Shown here piece by piece: positions 7,901 to 16,772 of a stretch of DNA of 64,000 nt (its first letter is position 1; each line of letters begins with the position of its first letter). The notes below the pieces were generated by a model, which saw nothing but the letters and a program-made list of their open reading frames with translations, was not told the DNA's origin and ran no database searches. Made by a program: the position numbers and the translations under genes. Source of the DNA: JABWAJ01 sp038323375 (GTDB taxonomy: Bacteria; Bacteroidota; Bacteroidia; Chitinophagales; Saprospiraceae); assembly GCA_038323375.1 (NCBI GenBank), contig JBBQGV010000023.1, positions 3,534 through 67,533 of the forward strand, read 5' to 3'.

Positions 7901-8245
7901 TTAGAACTGGAGGCCGCCTTCGCGAGCCCCGTCTGCCAATGCTTTGACCCTGCCATGGAAAAGATAGCCGCTTCTGTCAAATACTACAACCGACAGATTT
8001 TTAGCCAAAGCACGCTCGGCAATCAATTTACCAACCGCGCGAGCCTGCACCGTTTTATTCCCGTCCGAAGCCTCTTTGGAAGAGGCCGCAGCCAGCGTAA
8101 ACCCATTTACATCGTCAATGGCCTGAACATAAATCGCTTTATTGCTTCTGAAAACGCTCAGTCGCGGACGCGCAGCCGTACCTTGCACCTTCTTGCGGAT
8201 GCGGTAGTGGATGCGTTTCCTTTGTTGTGCTTTAGAATATTTCAT
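7901..8245 (-). CDS. rplR: 50S ribosomal protein L18
   Basis: L18 (114 residues) binds 5S rRNA together with L5. Conserved motifs are the basic N-terminus (KAQQRKRIHYRIRKKVQGTA), RPRLSVFRSNKAIYVQ and, at the end, VVFDRSGYLFHGRVKALADG. Length and position between rplF and rpsE are standard. Confidence 0.97.
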   Translation of the reverse strand: MKYSKAQQRKRIHYRIRKKVQGTAARPRLSVFRSNKAIYVQAIDDVNGFTLAAASSKEASDGNKTVQARAVGKLIAERALAKNLSVVVFDRSGYLFHGRVKALADGAREGGLQF

Positions 8246-8326
8246 TTTTACTTCCTTTCCGGTTTTAGTGTATAGCGACTTTAAGCGACTAAACCCAAAA
8301 CCCTGTTATTCGGAATAATTCGATGC

Positions 8327-8884
8327 TTATTTCTTACCGGCAGTTTTACCAGCCTTGCGACGAACAATTTCGCCGACGAAACGAATACCTTTTCCTTTGT
8401 AAGGTTCTGGTTTTCTAAAGGCGCGGATTTTTGCCGCTACCTGGCCGAGCAATTGTTTGTCTATGCACTCCATGCGAATCAAAGGGCTTTTCCCTTTTTC
8501 CATCGCCGTGCTCAATTTGACTTCTTCCGGCAGTGCGAACAAAATCGGGTGTGAATAGCCGATCGTCAGTTCCAGCAGTTGGCCGGTGTTTGCCACCCTG
8601 TATCCAACGCCGATCACTTCCATTTCTTTCACGAAGCCCTTTGTTACACCCTCTACCATATTGTTTACCAATGCGCGGTACAAGCCGTGCATGGAACGGT
8701 GTCTTTTTGACTCTGTCGGACGCAGAACGTTCAGTTGTCCATCTTCAATTGAAACGGTAATGTCTACGTCGAGCTGCTCAGAGAGTTGCCCTTTAGGTCC
8801 TTTTACCGTCACCAGATTCCCCTTGCTGACAGAGACTTCCACGCCTTTCGGCAGCGCAACTGGGGATTTTCCTATCCTTGACAT
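8327..8884 (-). CDS. rplF: 50S ribosomal protein L6
   Basis: L6 (185 residues) is built from two similar alpha/beta domains near the GTPase-associated centre. The N-terminal MSRIGKSPVALPKGVEVSVS and the C-terminal signature PEPYKGKGIRFVGEIVRRKAGK are clear. It lies between rpsH and rplR. Confidence 0.98.
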   Translation of the reverse strand: MSRIGKSPVALPKGVEVSVSKGNLVTVKGPKGQLSEQLDVDITVSIEDGQLNVLRPTESKRHRSMHGLYRALVNNMVEGVTKGFVKEMEVIGVGYRVANTGQLLELTIGYSHPILFALPEEVKLSTAMEKGKSPLIRMECIDKQLLGQVAAKIRAFRKPEPYKGKGIRFVGEIVRRKAGKTAGKK

Positions 8885-8913
8885 GTGAAGTTGATTTTAG
8901 TCGTCAACAACGG

Positions 8914-9324
8914 TTAATAAATAAAGCACAAAACCTCGCCGCCTACCTTCATCGTCTTGCACTGCTTGTTAGTCAGTACGCCTCTTGACGTTGAAATGAT
9001 GGCAATGCCGAGGCCGTTCAATACGCGGGGCAAATCGTCTGCCCCTACATATTGGCGCAAACCGGGCTTACTCACCCGAAGTAATTTGCGCATCACAGGT
9101 TTTCTGGTAAGTACATCGTACTTCAAAGCGATTCTGATCACGCCCTGATTACCTTTACCTGCTTCATCATCGAATTTGTATTTGAGGATATAGCCATGAT
9201 CGTAGAGGATTTCCGTCATGCGCTTTTTGATGCCGGAGGCAGGAATATCCACCAAACGGTGTCCTGCTTGCTGAGCATTCCGAATTCGCGTCAGATAGTC
9301 TGCTATCGGATCTGTAACTGCCAT
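8914..9324 (-). CDS. rpsH: 30S ribosomal protein S8
   Basis: S8 (136 residues) binds the central domain of 16S rRNA. The start MAVTDPIADYLTRIRNAQQA and the C-terminal ISTSRGVLTNKQCKTMKVGG are family signatures. In enteric bacteria S8 represses the spc operon; no equivalent mRNA site was identified here. Confidence 0.98.
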   Translation of the reverse strand: MAVTDPIADYLTRIRNAQQAGHRLVDIPASGIKKRMTEILYDHGYILKYKFDDEAGKGNQGVIRIALKYDVLTRKPVMRKLLRVSKPGLRQYVGADDLPRVLNGLGIAIISTSRGVLTNKQCKTMKVGGEVLCFIY

Positions 9325-9412
9325 TAGTTAAGCATTTCGCCAACCGGTTTTCCTTTTGATTCGGAACCTTGTTCGCTGTGAAAAAAATAGAGCAAAAAAA
9401 ATGAGCTTGACT

Positions 9413-9682
9413 TTACCAGCTCGCCTTGGTAATACCCGGTATTTTCCCGTCGAGTGCCATTTCCCGGAATTTCACCCGGCAAAGGCCAAACTTGCGCATA
9501 TAGCCTTTCGGGCGACCCGTGAGCTGGCAACGGTTGTGCAAACGGATCGGGTTGGAGTCACGGGGGAGTTTATCCAACTCATCCCAGTTGCCCTCAGCTT
9601 TCAGCTGTTTGCGCAGGGTTGCATATTTTGCAACTAAGCGTTCTCTCTTTTTCTCGCGTGCAATGATGGACTTCTTTGCCAT
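9413..9682 (-). CDS. rpsN: 30S ribosomal protein S14, zinc-free type
   Basis: S14 (89 residues) sits in the 30S head. It starts MAKKSIIAREKKRERLVAKY and ends FREMALDGKIPGITKASW, with the core NRCQLTGRPKGYMRKFGLCR. The two CxxC pairs of the short zinc-binding form are absent and the length is that of the long C-minus form. The rplE stop overlaps its leader by only a base or two. Confidence 0.97.
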   Translation of the reverse strand: MAKKSIIAREKKRERLVAKYATLRKQLKAEGNWDELDKLPRDSNPIRLHNRCQLTGRPKGYMRKFGLCRVKFREMALDGKIPGITKASW

Positions 9683-9683
9683 T

Positions 9684-10253
9684 TTATTGAGCGTTATTAG
9701 TTTTTTGACCTTTAAACGGTAGCCCCATCAACTTGAGTAACTCAAGCGCTTCGGCATCAGTTTTGGCTGTTGTAACGAATGTAATATCCATGCCACTGAT
9801 CTTGCTCACCTTATCCAAGTCTATCTCAGGGAAGATGATTTGTTCGGTAATGCCTAAGGAATAGTTGCCACGTCCGTCGAAACTCTTGTCGTTGATGCCG
9901 CGGAAGTCACGAACCCGAGGGAGTGCAACGGAGATCAACCGATCCAGAAATTCGTACATTTTGACGTTGCGCAGGGTGATTTTTGCCCCAATAGCCATGC
10001 CTTCTCTAAGTTTGAAGTTAGAGATAGCCAGGCGTGCTTTCGTTGGCACTGCTTTCTGACCCGTGATCATGGTCATCTCAGCGATGGCATTATCGGTCAG
10101 TTTTTTGTCCTGCGTGGCCTCTCCTACCCCCTGGTTAATGGAAATTTTAACCAGTTTGGGCACCTGCATCACCGTTTTGTATTGAAATTGCTCCATCATT
10201 TTGGGCGCAACTTCTTCGCGGTACTTTTTCTTGAGTCTGGGTAATGTGCTCAT
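9684..10253 (-). CDS. rplE: 50S ribosomal protein L5
   Basis: L5 (189 residues) binds 5S rRNA and bridges to S13. The conserved KLVKISINQGVGEA strand, the KITLRNVKMYEFLDRLISV helix and NYSLGITEQIIFPEIDLDK are all present. Its start codon overlaps the last base of rplX at 10253. Confidence 0.98.
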   Translation of the reverse strand: MSTLPRLKKKYREEVAPKMMEQFQYKTVMQVPKLVKISINQGVGEATQDKKLTDNAIAEMTMITGQKAVPTKARLAISNFKLREGMAIGAKITLRNVKMYEFLDRLISVALPRVRDFRGINDKSFDGRGNYSLGITEQIIFPEIDLDKVSKISGMDITFVTTAKTDAEALELLKLMGLPFKGQKTNNAQ

Positions 10254-10606
10254 TATTCTATGATTTCTCCAGATTTTTTAGAATAGCGCGTCATCTTGCC
10301 ATTATCGGCAAGCTTTCTGCCAATGCGGGTAGGTTTGCCCGTCTTGGGGTCTACCAACATCAAATTTGAAAGGTGGATCGGCTTCGCAATTTCATTAATA
10401 CTGCCCGGATTTTCCCGGGTAGGCTTAGTGTGCTTTTTAGCCATATTCACCTGATCAACGATCGCCCGGTTTTCGTCAGGAAATATTTCAAGCACTTCCC
10501 GAACCTTGGAGGTATCTTTGTAAGTGCCGGAGATTACCACGACTTTGTCCCCCTTCTTGATCTTCAATTTAGGAGCGAAACGCTTCTGATTATTTTGCTT
10601 TGTCAT
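10253..10606 (-). CDS. rplX: 50S ribosomal protein L24
   Basis: L24 (117 residues) initiates 50S assembly. The KOW motif reads KIKKGDKVVVISGTYKDTSK near residues 16-35, followed by VNMAKKHTKPTRENPGSINE. The C-terminus (KKSGEIIE) is about 10 residues longer than minimal L24. It lies between rplN and rplE with a one-base overlap to rplE. Confidence 0.97.
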   Translation of the reverse strand: MTKQNNQKRFAPKLKIKKGDKVVVISGTYKDTSKVREVLEIFPDENRAIVDQVNMAKKHTKPTRENPGSINEIAKPIHLSNLMLVDPKTGKPTRIGRKLADNGKMTRYSKKSGEIIE

Positions 10607-10634
10607 CGCTAAAAACTTGACAATAGATTAAAAT

Positions 10635-11000
10635 TTACAGTACTTCAGGAGCCAGCGAAATAATCCGCATGTAGTCCTTTTCGCGCAGTTCCCGTGCAAC
10701 AGGGCCGAAGATACGCGTACCTCTTGGCTCATCCTGGGCGTTCAACAACACCACAGCGTTGTCGTCAAACCGGATATAGGAGCCATCTTTTCGGCGGATC
10801 TCTTTTTTAGTGCGCACAACAACAGCTTTAGAAACTGTTCCTTTTTTAAGACCGCCTGGCGAAGCTTCCTTTACGGTAACCACGATTTTATCCCCAATTG
10901 AGGCGTAACGGCGTTTGGAACCTCCCAAAACCCGAATGCACAGCACTTCTTTTGCACCGCTGTTGTCAGCTACTCTGAGCCTGCTTTCTTGCTGTATCAT
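10635..11000 (-). CDS. rplN: 50S ribosomal protein L14
   Basis: L14 (121 residues) is a five-stranded beta barrel near the subunit interface. Motifs MIQQESRLRVADNSGAKEVL and GTRIFGPVARELREKDYMRI are diagnostic, and the protein ends ISLAPEVL as in nearly all bacteria. Confidence 0.98.
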   Translation of the reverse strand: MIQQESRLRVADNSGAKEVLCIRVLGGSKRRYASIGDKIVVTVKEASPGGLKKGTVSKAVVVRTKKEIRRKDGSYIRFDDNAVVLLNAQDEPRGTRIFGPVARELREKDYMRIISLAPEVL

Positions 11001-11015
11001 CTTTTAAAGATTTTT

Positions 11016-11273
11016 TTATTTAGCCCTTTCGACAACTTCAACTAAGCGCCAGCGCTTAAGTTTGCTCAACGGACGCGTCTCCATAATGCGCACCGTATCG
11101 CCTACAGTACACTCATTTTTTTCGTCGTGCGCCATGAAGGTTTTGGTCTTCTTCACAAACTTGCCGTAAATCGGGTGACGAAGTTTACGCTCTGTGGATA
11201 CCGTGATGGTTTTATCCATCTTGGCACTTGTCACAAGACCAACCCGCTGCTTTCTGAGATTCCTCTCTTCCAT
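11016..11273 (-). CDS. rpsQ: 30S ribosomal protein S17
   Basis: S17 (85 residues) is an OB-fold protein of the 30S body. The signature GLVTSAKMDKTITVSTERKL and the C-terminal METRPLSKLKRWRLVEVVE are clear. It lies between rpmC and rplN. Confidence 0.97.
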   Translation of the reverse strand: MEERNLRKQRVGLVTSAKMDKTITVSTERKLRHPIYGKFVKKTKTFMAHDEKNECTVGDTVRIMETRPLSKLKRWRLVEVVERAK

Positions 11274-11310
11274 TGTGATAAATGAAATTAATTATAAAAA
11301 AACGTCAGTC

Positions 11311-11571
11311 TTATTCACTACGGCGTCTTGCACGCAATTTGGAACGCTTTTCCAGCGCTTCAGCGGGCAGGTTAGCCATTTCTCTGCGGCGAATCTCCGT
11401 TTTTACCCGGGCGATATCGCGACGCATATCTTGCAGTGACAAAGGATTTTCCAAACCCTTGATGGCGTGATCGAACTGGAATTTTTGATATTCCCGTTCC
11501 ATTATCGCCAGCTCGTCGGTTAGTTCGGCATCTGACAGCCCTTGCATTTTGAGTTTAATACTATTTTCCAT
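11311..11571 (-). CDS. rpmC: 50S ribosomal protein L29
   Basis: L29 is a two-helix protein at the tunnel exit where signal recognition particle docks. The helix pair is MQGLSDAELTDELAIMEREY, then the conserved LENPLSLQDMRRDIARVKTE and RRREM segments. At 86 residues it is longer than the usual 63-72; an 8-residue N-terminal lead (MENSIKLK) precedes a second in-frame Met, and the C-terminus is basic (RSKLRARRRSE). Confidence 0.93.
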   Translation of the reverse strand: MENSIKLKMQGLSDAELTDELAIMEREYQKFQFDHAIKGLENPLSLQDMRRDIARVKTEIRRREMANLPAEALEKRSKLRARRRSE

Positions 11572-11608
11572 TGTCTGAATGATTCAAAAATTCAAAAAGC
11601 AGCTTTGC

Positions 11609-12037
11609 CTATTTGCCTGCAAGGTCGCGGCGCATGATCGTTTTTGTAAGCAGCGGAAGTTTTTGCGCAGCAAGGCGCAGGGCTTCAGCAGCCGTTTCAA
11701 ACGGTACGCCTTCAATTTCAAACATAATTCTGCCCGGTGCAACAACCGCTACATAACCATCAAGCGGTCCTTTACCCTTACCCATCCGCACTTCCTGTGG
11801 CTTCTTGGTAATGGGTTTATCCGGGAAGATGCGAATCCACACTTTGCCTTCACGTTTCATGTGACGCGTCATGGCAATACGAGCCGATTCAATCTGGCGG
11901 CTCGTGATGCGCCCGCCGGTAATCGCTTTTAAGCCATATTCTCCGAAGGAGATGATCGCGCCCCTGTGGGCAACGCCGTCTTTCACTCCTGTGGATTTAT
12001 GTTGCTTACGGTATCTTGTTCTTTTTGGCTGTAACAT
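11609..12037 (-). CDS. rplP: 50S ribosomal protein L16
   Basis: L16 (142 residues) lies near the A-site tRNA elbow. Start MLQPKRTRYRKQHKSTGVK and the motif RMGKGKGPLDGYVAVVAPGR are invariant landmarks. It lies between rpsC and rpmC. Confidence 0.98.
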   Translation of the reverse strand: MLQPKRTRYRKQHKSTGVKDGVAHRGAIISFGEYGLKAITGGRITSRQIESARIAMTRHMKREGKVWIRIFPDKPITKKPQEVRMGKGKGPLDGYVAVVAPGRIMFEIEGVPFETAAEALRLAAQKLPLLTKTIMRRDLAGK

Positions 12038-12135
12038 GATTCAACGCATTTTGCCGATTTCACCCGCTTTCAACCTTAATTTGGCAAGGTATTCCGAAAA
12101 GCCCGGCGAAGGTACAGCAATATTTTCAGAATATT

Positions 12136-12981
12136 CTAATCTCTTCGTGGATTTCTTCCGCCGCCGCCGCCGCTACCGCCGCCACCGCCTCTGCGATTGC
12201 CACCGCCACCGCCGCCGCCGCGGTTGTCACGACCGCCGCCGCCGCGGTTGTCGCCTCTATCCCTGCGGTCGCCGCCTCTTTCGCCTCTTTCATTGCGCTC
12301 GCTTCCTGGCTGCGTTTCCTTCTTGGTTACCCCAACATTCGGAGACAAATCGCGCTTGCCATAAACTTCACCGCGGCAGATCCAGCATTTGATGCCGATT
12401 TTTCCGTATACGGTTTGGGCTTCTTTCAGCGAGTAGTCAATATCGGCGCGGAAAGTATGCAAAGGCGTACGCCCTTCCTTATATTCTTCCGTGCGGGCCA
12501 TATCTGCGCCGTTCAAGCGACCAGAGATGCGTATTTTAATACCTTCTGCACCGGCGCGGATCGTTGCCTGAATAGCCATTTTGATGGCGCGGCGATAGTT
12601 GATCCGTGATTCGAGCTGCTTGGCAACCGATTCTGCAACGATTGCAGCGTCAAGTTCGGCCTTGCGAATCTCCACGATATTGATCTGAACGTCTTTGTTG
12701 CTCAGTTTTTTCAACTCCTCGCGGATGCGGTCAACTTCCTGACCTCCTTTACCGATGATGATGCCAGGGCGGGAAGTGTGGATAGTAACCGTGACCCGCT
12801 TGAGCGTGCGTTCGATTACAATGCGTGCGATACCGCCCTTTACGATACGGGCATTGAGGTAACTGCGGATGTGCTCATCTTCAATTACTTTGCCTGCAAA
12901 GTCCTTGTCTGCAAACCAGTTGGAGTCCCACCCGCGGATGATGCCCAAACGATTGCCAATCGGATTAGTCTTTTGACCCAT
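12136..12981 (-). CDS. rpsC: 30S ribosomal protein S3 with Gly/Arg-rich tail
   Basis: S3 (281 residues) lines the mRNA entry channel. The N-terminal KH domain contains RPGIIIGKGGQEVDRIREEL and the C-terminal domain contains ARTEEYKEGRTPLHTFRADI. The usual protein ends near residue 215-230. Here about 55 further residues form an Arg/Asp/Gly tail dominated by runs of Gly with RRG and NRGG units. The DNA for this tail is a low-complexity GCC/GCCACC tract at about 12145-12290. The tail may contact RNA; that is inference. Confidence 0.97.
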   Translation of the reverse strand: MGQKTNPIGNRLGIIRGWDSNWFADKDFAGKVIEDEHIRSYLNARIVKGGIARIVIERTLKRVTVTIHTSRPGIIIGKGGQEVDRIREELKKLSNKDVQINIVEIRKAELDAAIVAESVAKQLESRINYRRAIKMAIQATIRAGAEGIKIRISGRLNGADMARTEEYKEGRTPLHTFRADIDYSLKEAQTVYGKIGIKCWICRGEVYGKRDLSPNVGVTKKETQPGSERNERGERGGDRRDRGDNRGGGGRDNRGGGGGGGNRRGGGGGSGGGGGRNPRRD

Positions 12982-13045
12982 TACGGTACTATTGAATTTG
13001 AATAAACTTTATTAGTTTTCTTCGAAGCGGACGCCGGTCATTGAA

Positions 13046-13414
13046 TTACCCGGCAGTCGCCACTTCGGCAGCTTTTTTGCTGTCCACCACAATTGTCACG
13101 TGATTCGTACGCTTGCGAATACGATTTGCACGGCCATGCGGGGCAGGGCGAAAACGCTTCAACATGGTGCCTTCATCCGAGAAAATGGTTTTCACAAACA
13201 GATCGTGATCGTCTGCGCTTTTGCCATCGTTTTTATTCTCCCAGTTAGCGACCGCGGAAAGCAATGCCTTTTCCAGCCACGTTGCCGATTCGCGTTTGGT
13301 GAAGCGCAAAATTGAGAGCGCCTCATCTACCTTTTTACCCCTGATATTGTCCGCAACCAGACGCATCTTGCGCGCCGACATTGGGATGTTTCTCAGTTTA
13401 GATACTGCTTCCAT
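13046..13414 (-). CDS. rplV: 50S ribosomal protein L22
   Basis: L22 (122 residues) extends a beta hairpin into the exit tunnel. The motif KLRNIPMSARKMRLVADNIR opens the protein. The hairpin segment reads GTMLKRFRPAPHGRANRIRK and is followed by RTNHVTIVV. No deletion in the hairpin tip, as seen in macrolide-resistant forms, is evident. Confidence 0.97.
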   Translation of the reverse strand: MEAVSKLRNIPMSARKMRLVADNIRGKKVDEALSILRFTKRESATWLEKALLSAVANWENKNDGKSADDHDLFVKTIFSDEGTMLKRFRPAPHGRANRIRKRTNHVTIVVDSKKAAEVATAG

Positions 13415-13451
13415 TGCTTTGCAATATTATGCGCGCCAGTTTTGCACGCTA

Positions 13452-13715
13452 TTAACGGTTACCAGAGTGTCCCTTAAAGTTCCGGGTAGGCGCAAATTCT
13501 CCTAACTTGTGTCCTACCATGTTTTCGGTGACGAACACCGGTACAAATGTTTTCCCGTTGTGAACGGCAATCGTTTCACCCACCATGTCCGGAATGATCA
13601 TGGATGAGCGAGACCACGTTTTGATTACGGTTTTCTTGTTAGACGATTTGGCCTTAAGCAACTTGTCCAACAATTTATGAAACACGTATGGGCCTTTCTT
13701 AATAGATCTTGCCAT
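13452..13715 (-). CDS. rpsS: 30S ribosomal protein S19
   Basis: S19 (87 residues) pairs with S13 in the 30S head. MARSIKKGPYVFHKLLDKL and TWSRSSMIIPDMVGETIAVH are diagnostic, with the end GEFAPTRNFKGHSGNR. It lies between rplB and rplV. Confidence 0.98.
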   Translation of the reverse strand: MARSIKKGPYVFHKLLDKLLKAKSSNKKTVIKTWSRSSMIIPDMVGETIAVHNGKTFVPVFVTENMVGHKLGEFAPTRNFKGHSGNR

Positions 13716-13758
13716 GTCGGTCTCTGATTTTTAGCTTGCGCAAAAGCGCTATCTACTG

Positions 13759-14589
13759 TTAATTAGATTTATTCCTGCGAGAAACGATAAGACGATTCGA
13801 CATCTTCGTACGGCTCCGCGTTTTGTACCCTTTTGCAGGCTTGCCTGTTCTGGAGCGCGGATGTCCACCGGAAGCGCGGCCTTCGCCACCACCCATCGGG
13901 TGATCTACCGGGTTCATCGCGACACCACGTACCCGTGGACGGCGACCAATCCAGCGCTTTCTTCCTGCTTTACCCAATACTTCCAAACCGTGATCGGGGT
14001 TGGAGGTAGAACCCATCGTTGCTTTGCACGTCAGCAGCACCCGGCGAACTTCCCCTGAAGGCAGGCGAACAACGCCGTATTTTCCTTCGCGACCCATCAG
14101 GGTTGCATTGGTTCCTGCACTCCGCGCCATCGCTGCACCCTTGCCCGGCTGCATCTCAATTGCGTGAATTGCCGTACCCAGCGGAATGTCCTTCAAAAAA
14201 AGTGCGTTGCCAATATTCGGCTGCGCTTCTTTGCCAGAAAGCAGCTTATCGCCAACTTTCAGGCCCTGAGGAGCGATGATGTAGCGCTTTTCGCCATCTG
14301 AATACACCACGAGTGCAATAAATGCAGTGCGGTTTGGATCGTATTCGATGGTCTTGACAATTGCGGGAATCCCGTCTTTGTCGCGCTTAAAGTCAATAAT
14401 CCGGTAGCGGCGCTTGTGGCCGCCCCCACGCTGACGCACGGTAAGGTGCCCAACGCCATTGCGCCCGCCTGATTTGCTGATGGGTCCCATCAAGCTCTTT
14501 TCAGGCTTATCGGTCGTCAATTCAGCAAAGGAGTTGCCCACACGAAAGCGTGTCCCCGGCGTTATTGGATTATATTTTTTGACTGCCAT
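13759..14589 (-). CDS. rplB: 50S ribosomal protein L2
   Basis: L2 (276 residues) is required for subunit association and peptidyl transfer. The RNA-binding domain includes GGGHKRRYRIIDFKRDKDGI. The C-terminal domain holds the conserved RGVAMNPVDHPMGGGEGR loop with the functionally important His. Length is typical. Confidence 0.98.
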   Translation of the reverse strand: MAVKKYNPITPGTRFRVGNSFAELTTDKPEKSLMGPISKSGGRNGVGHLTVRQRGGGHKRRYRIIDFKRDKDGIPAIVKTIEYDPNRTAFIALVVYSDGEKRYIIAPQGLKVGDKLLSGKEAQPNIGNALFLKDIPLGTAIHAIEMQPGKGAAMARSAGTNATLMGREGKYGVVRLPSGEVRRVLLTCKATMGSTSNPDHGLEVLGKAGRKRWIGRRPRVRGVAMNPVDHPMGGGEGRASGGHPRSRTGKPAKGYKTRSRTKMSNRLIVSRRNKSN

Positions 14590-14650
14590 TGTCTTGAAAT
14601 TTCTTTGTCACTCCAGCGCCGGAGCCATTCCCCCGCGCCTCGTAAATAAA

Positions 14651-14947
14651 TTAAATATCTCCGTAGAAGTTGATTTCGTCTCCGCCCGAAAGCGTTACCA
14701 GCGCTTTTTTGAAAGCGCTTTTTCTGCCTTTTGCAACCCCTGCTTTCGTAGAGCGGGTGATCATTTTTGCAGGCATGACCAGCGTGTTAACGGATACTAC
14801 ACTGACGCCATACATGTCCTCTACCGCCTTCCGGATTTCGATCTTGTTGACTTTTTTGTCAACAACGAAGGTGTAGCGGTTGTACTTACCGGAAAGCTTT
14901 TCCGATTTTTCAGTAATCACCGGCTTGATTAATATTTTCTTTGCCAT
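14651..14947 (-). CDS. rplW: 50S ribosomal protein L23
   Basis: L23 (98 residues) sits at the tunnel exit beside L29 and is a docking site for trigger factor. It starts MAKKILIKPVITEKSEKLSG and contains the FVVDKKVNKIEIRKAVEDMY helix. It lies between rplD and rplB. Confidence 0.97.
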   Translation of the reverse strand: MAKKILIKPVITEKSEKLSGKYNRYTFVVDKKVNKIEIRKAVEDMYGVSVVSVNTLVMPAKMITRSTKAGVAKGRKSAFKKALVTLSGGDEINFYGDI

Positions 14948-14996
14948 TGTCTTGCGAATTGTGCCTTCAGTTTTTTTAAAAGGAGGCAGTTATGAT

Positions 14997-15623
14997 TTAA
15001 GCAAGTGTTTCTTCGATCTTCGATACGGCACTCTCCGAAATAATCAGCGTACCGGCATGCAGGATCTGATAAGTATTCACATCCGATGCGCGAACCACCT
15101 CCGCTTTCTGAAGGTTGCGCGCTGACAGGTACACTTCTTTTTCAAGTTCCGGTGTAATCAACAGGGTCTTTTCCTCCATCAATTTGAGCCGAAGGAGCAG
15201 GTTGAGGTACTCCTTTGTTTTTGGCGCTTCGAAGGAAAAGTCCTCAACTACGAGGATTTTGCCAACACCCGCTTTGAAAGACAAGGCTGATTTACGAGCA
15301 AGGCGCTTCACCTTCTTATTCAGCTTGATGTCGTATTTGCGCGGACGCGGGCCGAATACACGACCACCACCCATGTACAACGGGTTGTTTGTATCCCCTT
15401 TACGCGATCCACCTGTACCCTTCTGGCGGTGCAGCTTGCGGGTAGAGCCTGAAATTTCGCTGCGCTCTTTTGATTTGTGCGTACCTTGGCGCTGGGCAGC
15501 CAGATACTGTTTTACAGACAAATAGACCGCGTGCTCGCTCGGTTCGATGCCGAAGATGGCCTCTGGCAGTTCGATTTGCCTGCCGGTGTTTTGCCCCTGA
15601 ATATTTAAAACATCAACTTTCAT
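14997..15623 (-). CDS. rplD: 50S ribosomal protein L4
   Basis: L4 (208 residues) reaches into the exit tunnel with a long loop, here THKSKERSEISGSTRKLHRQ followed by KGTGGSRKGDTNNPLY. In enteric bacteria L4 also represses the S10 operon through its leader. A hairpin-rich leader precedes rpsJ here, but homology to that regulatory site cannot be claimed. Confidence 0.97.
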   Translation of the reverse strand: MKVDVLNIQGQNTGRQIELPEAIFGIEPSEHAVYLSVKQYLAAQRQGTHKSKERSEISGSTRKLHRQKGTGGSRKGDTNNPLYMGGGRVFGPRPRKYDIKLNKKVKRLARKSALSFKAGVGKILVVEDFSFEAPKTKEYLNLLLRLKLMEEKTLLITPELEKEVYLSARNLQKAEVVRASDVNTYQILHAGTLIISESAVSKIEETLA

Positions 15624-15686
15624 TGCTATGTCATTTATCGCATGGCCGCATTATAACTTGCGGCGCTGCAGACATTGGAAGAATGA

Positions 15687-16313
15687 TTACTTTTTCTCGA
15701 TGATCACGAATGCGCCCTTGTGTCCGGGAATCGCACCTTTTATCAGCATCAGGTTTTGCTCCGGAAGTAGTTTAACCACTTCTAAGTTTTTCACCTTCAC
15801 ACGGTCGCCGCCATCGCGGCCTGCCATGCGCATGCCTTTGAATACTTTAGACGGAAACGATGATGCGCCAATCGAACCCGGAGCGCGCAAACGGTTGTGC
15901 TGACCGTGGGTTTGACCGCCAACACCGTGAAAACCGTGTCTTTTGACAACCCCTTGAAAGCCTTTTCCTTTCGTGATTCCTACCGCGTGTACTTTGTCGC
16001 CTTCATTGAATACATCGCTTACCGTGAGTACGTCGCCCAGAGACTTCTGGACAATGTTGAAATCGCGGAATTCTACGACTTTTCGCTTCGGGCCGGTATT
16101 TGCTTTCGCAAAATGGCCGATCAGCGGATTGGGCGTATTCTTAGCTCTGGCTTCGCCAAAACTAAGTTGAAACGAGGTGTACCCGTCGGTATCGTCAGTT
16201 TTAATCTGAGTTACCACACAAGGGCCTGCTTCTATTACGGTGCAAGCTACGTTACGACCAGCTTTATCATAAATGCTGGTCATACCGATTTTCTTACCGA
16301 TTAGTCCGTTCAT
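15687..16313 (-). CDS. rplC: 50S ribosomal protein L3
   Basis: L3 (208 residues) is an early-assembly protein at the peptidyl transferase base. The start is ATG at 16313 (MNGLIGKKIGMTSIYDKAGR); an upstream in-frame Met is not conserved. The signature KGKGFQGVVKRHGFHGVGGQ and the following RAPGSIGASSFPSKVFKGMR are clear. Confidence 0.98.
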   Translation of the reverse strand: MNGLIGKKIGMTSIYDKAGRNVACTVIEAGPCVVTQIKTDDTDGYTSFQLSFGEARAKNTPNPLIGHFAKANTGPKRKVVEFRDFNIVQKSLGDVLTVSDVFNEGDKVHAVGITKGKGFQGVVKRHGFHGVGGQTHGQHNRLRAPGSIGASSFPSKVFKGMRMAGRDGGDRVKVKNLEVVKLLPEQNLMLIKGAIPGHKGAFVIIEKK

Positions 16314-16432
16314 TTTAGCCGTATATTTTATACGACAACCTCGATGCCTGCCAGAGTTGTGCAATAAATACACCACCCCCAGGCCAGATCGCCATGGTTA
16401 ATGGCTTCGGGCTGTCCGGCGTTTAATAATGC

Positions 16433-16741
16433 TTATGTCAATTTAACCTGGATATCCACTCCGCTTGGCAGCTCCAACTTGGACAGTGCGTCTACTGTCT
16501 TCTGTGTGGGAGAATAGATTTCGATCAGGCGCTTGTGGGTGCGCAACTGGAACTGCTCACGAGACTTCTTGTTAACGTGCGGAGAACGGAGCACGGTGAA
16601 GATCTGCTTTTCAGTGGGCAGCGGAATCGGGCCAGTTACAACAGCCCCACTACTTTTTACCGTCTTCACGATCTTTTCGGTTGACTTGTCTACCAAATTG
16701 TGATCGTAAGATCGTAGTTTAATTCTGATTTTCTGATTCAT
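16433..16741 (-). CDS. rpsJ: 30S ribosomal protein S10
   Basis: S10 (102 residues) is the first gene of the S10 block and also a NusB partner in antitermination. MNQKIRIKLRSYDHNLVDKS and the loop RSPHVNKKSREQFQLRTHKR are diagnostic. No promoter box with a good TAnnTTTG match was found in the 108 bp upstream, so read-through from fusA is likely. Confidence 0.98.
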   Translation of the reverse strand: MNQKIRIKLRSYDHNLVDKSTEKIVKTVKSSGAVVTGPIPLPTEKQIFTVLRSPHVNKKSREQFQLRTHKRLIEIYSPTQKTVDALSKLELPSGVDIQVKLT

Positions 16742-16772
16742 GCCTTTTCAGAATATTTTTGTCAAAAACAAT

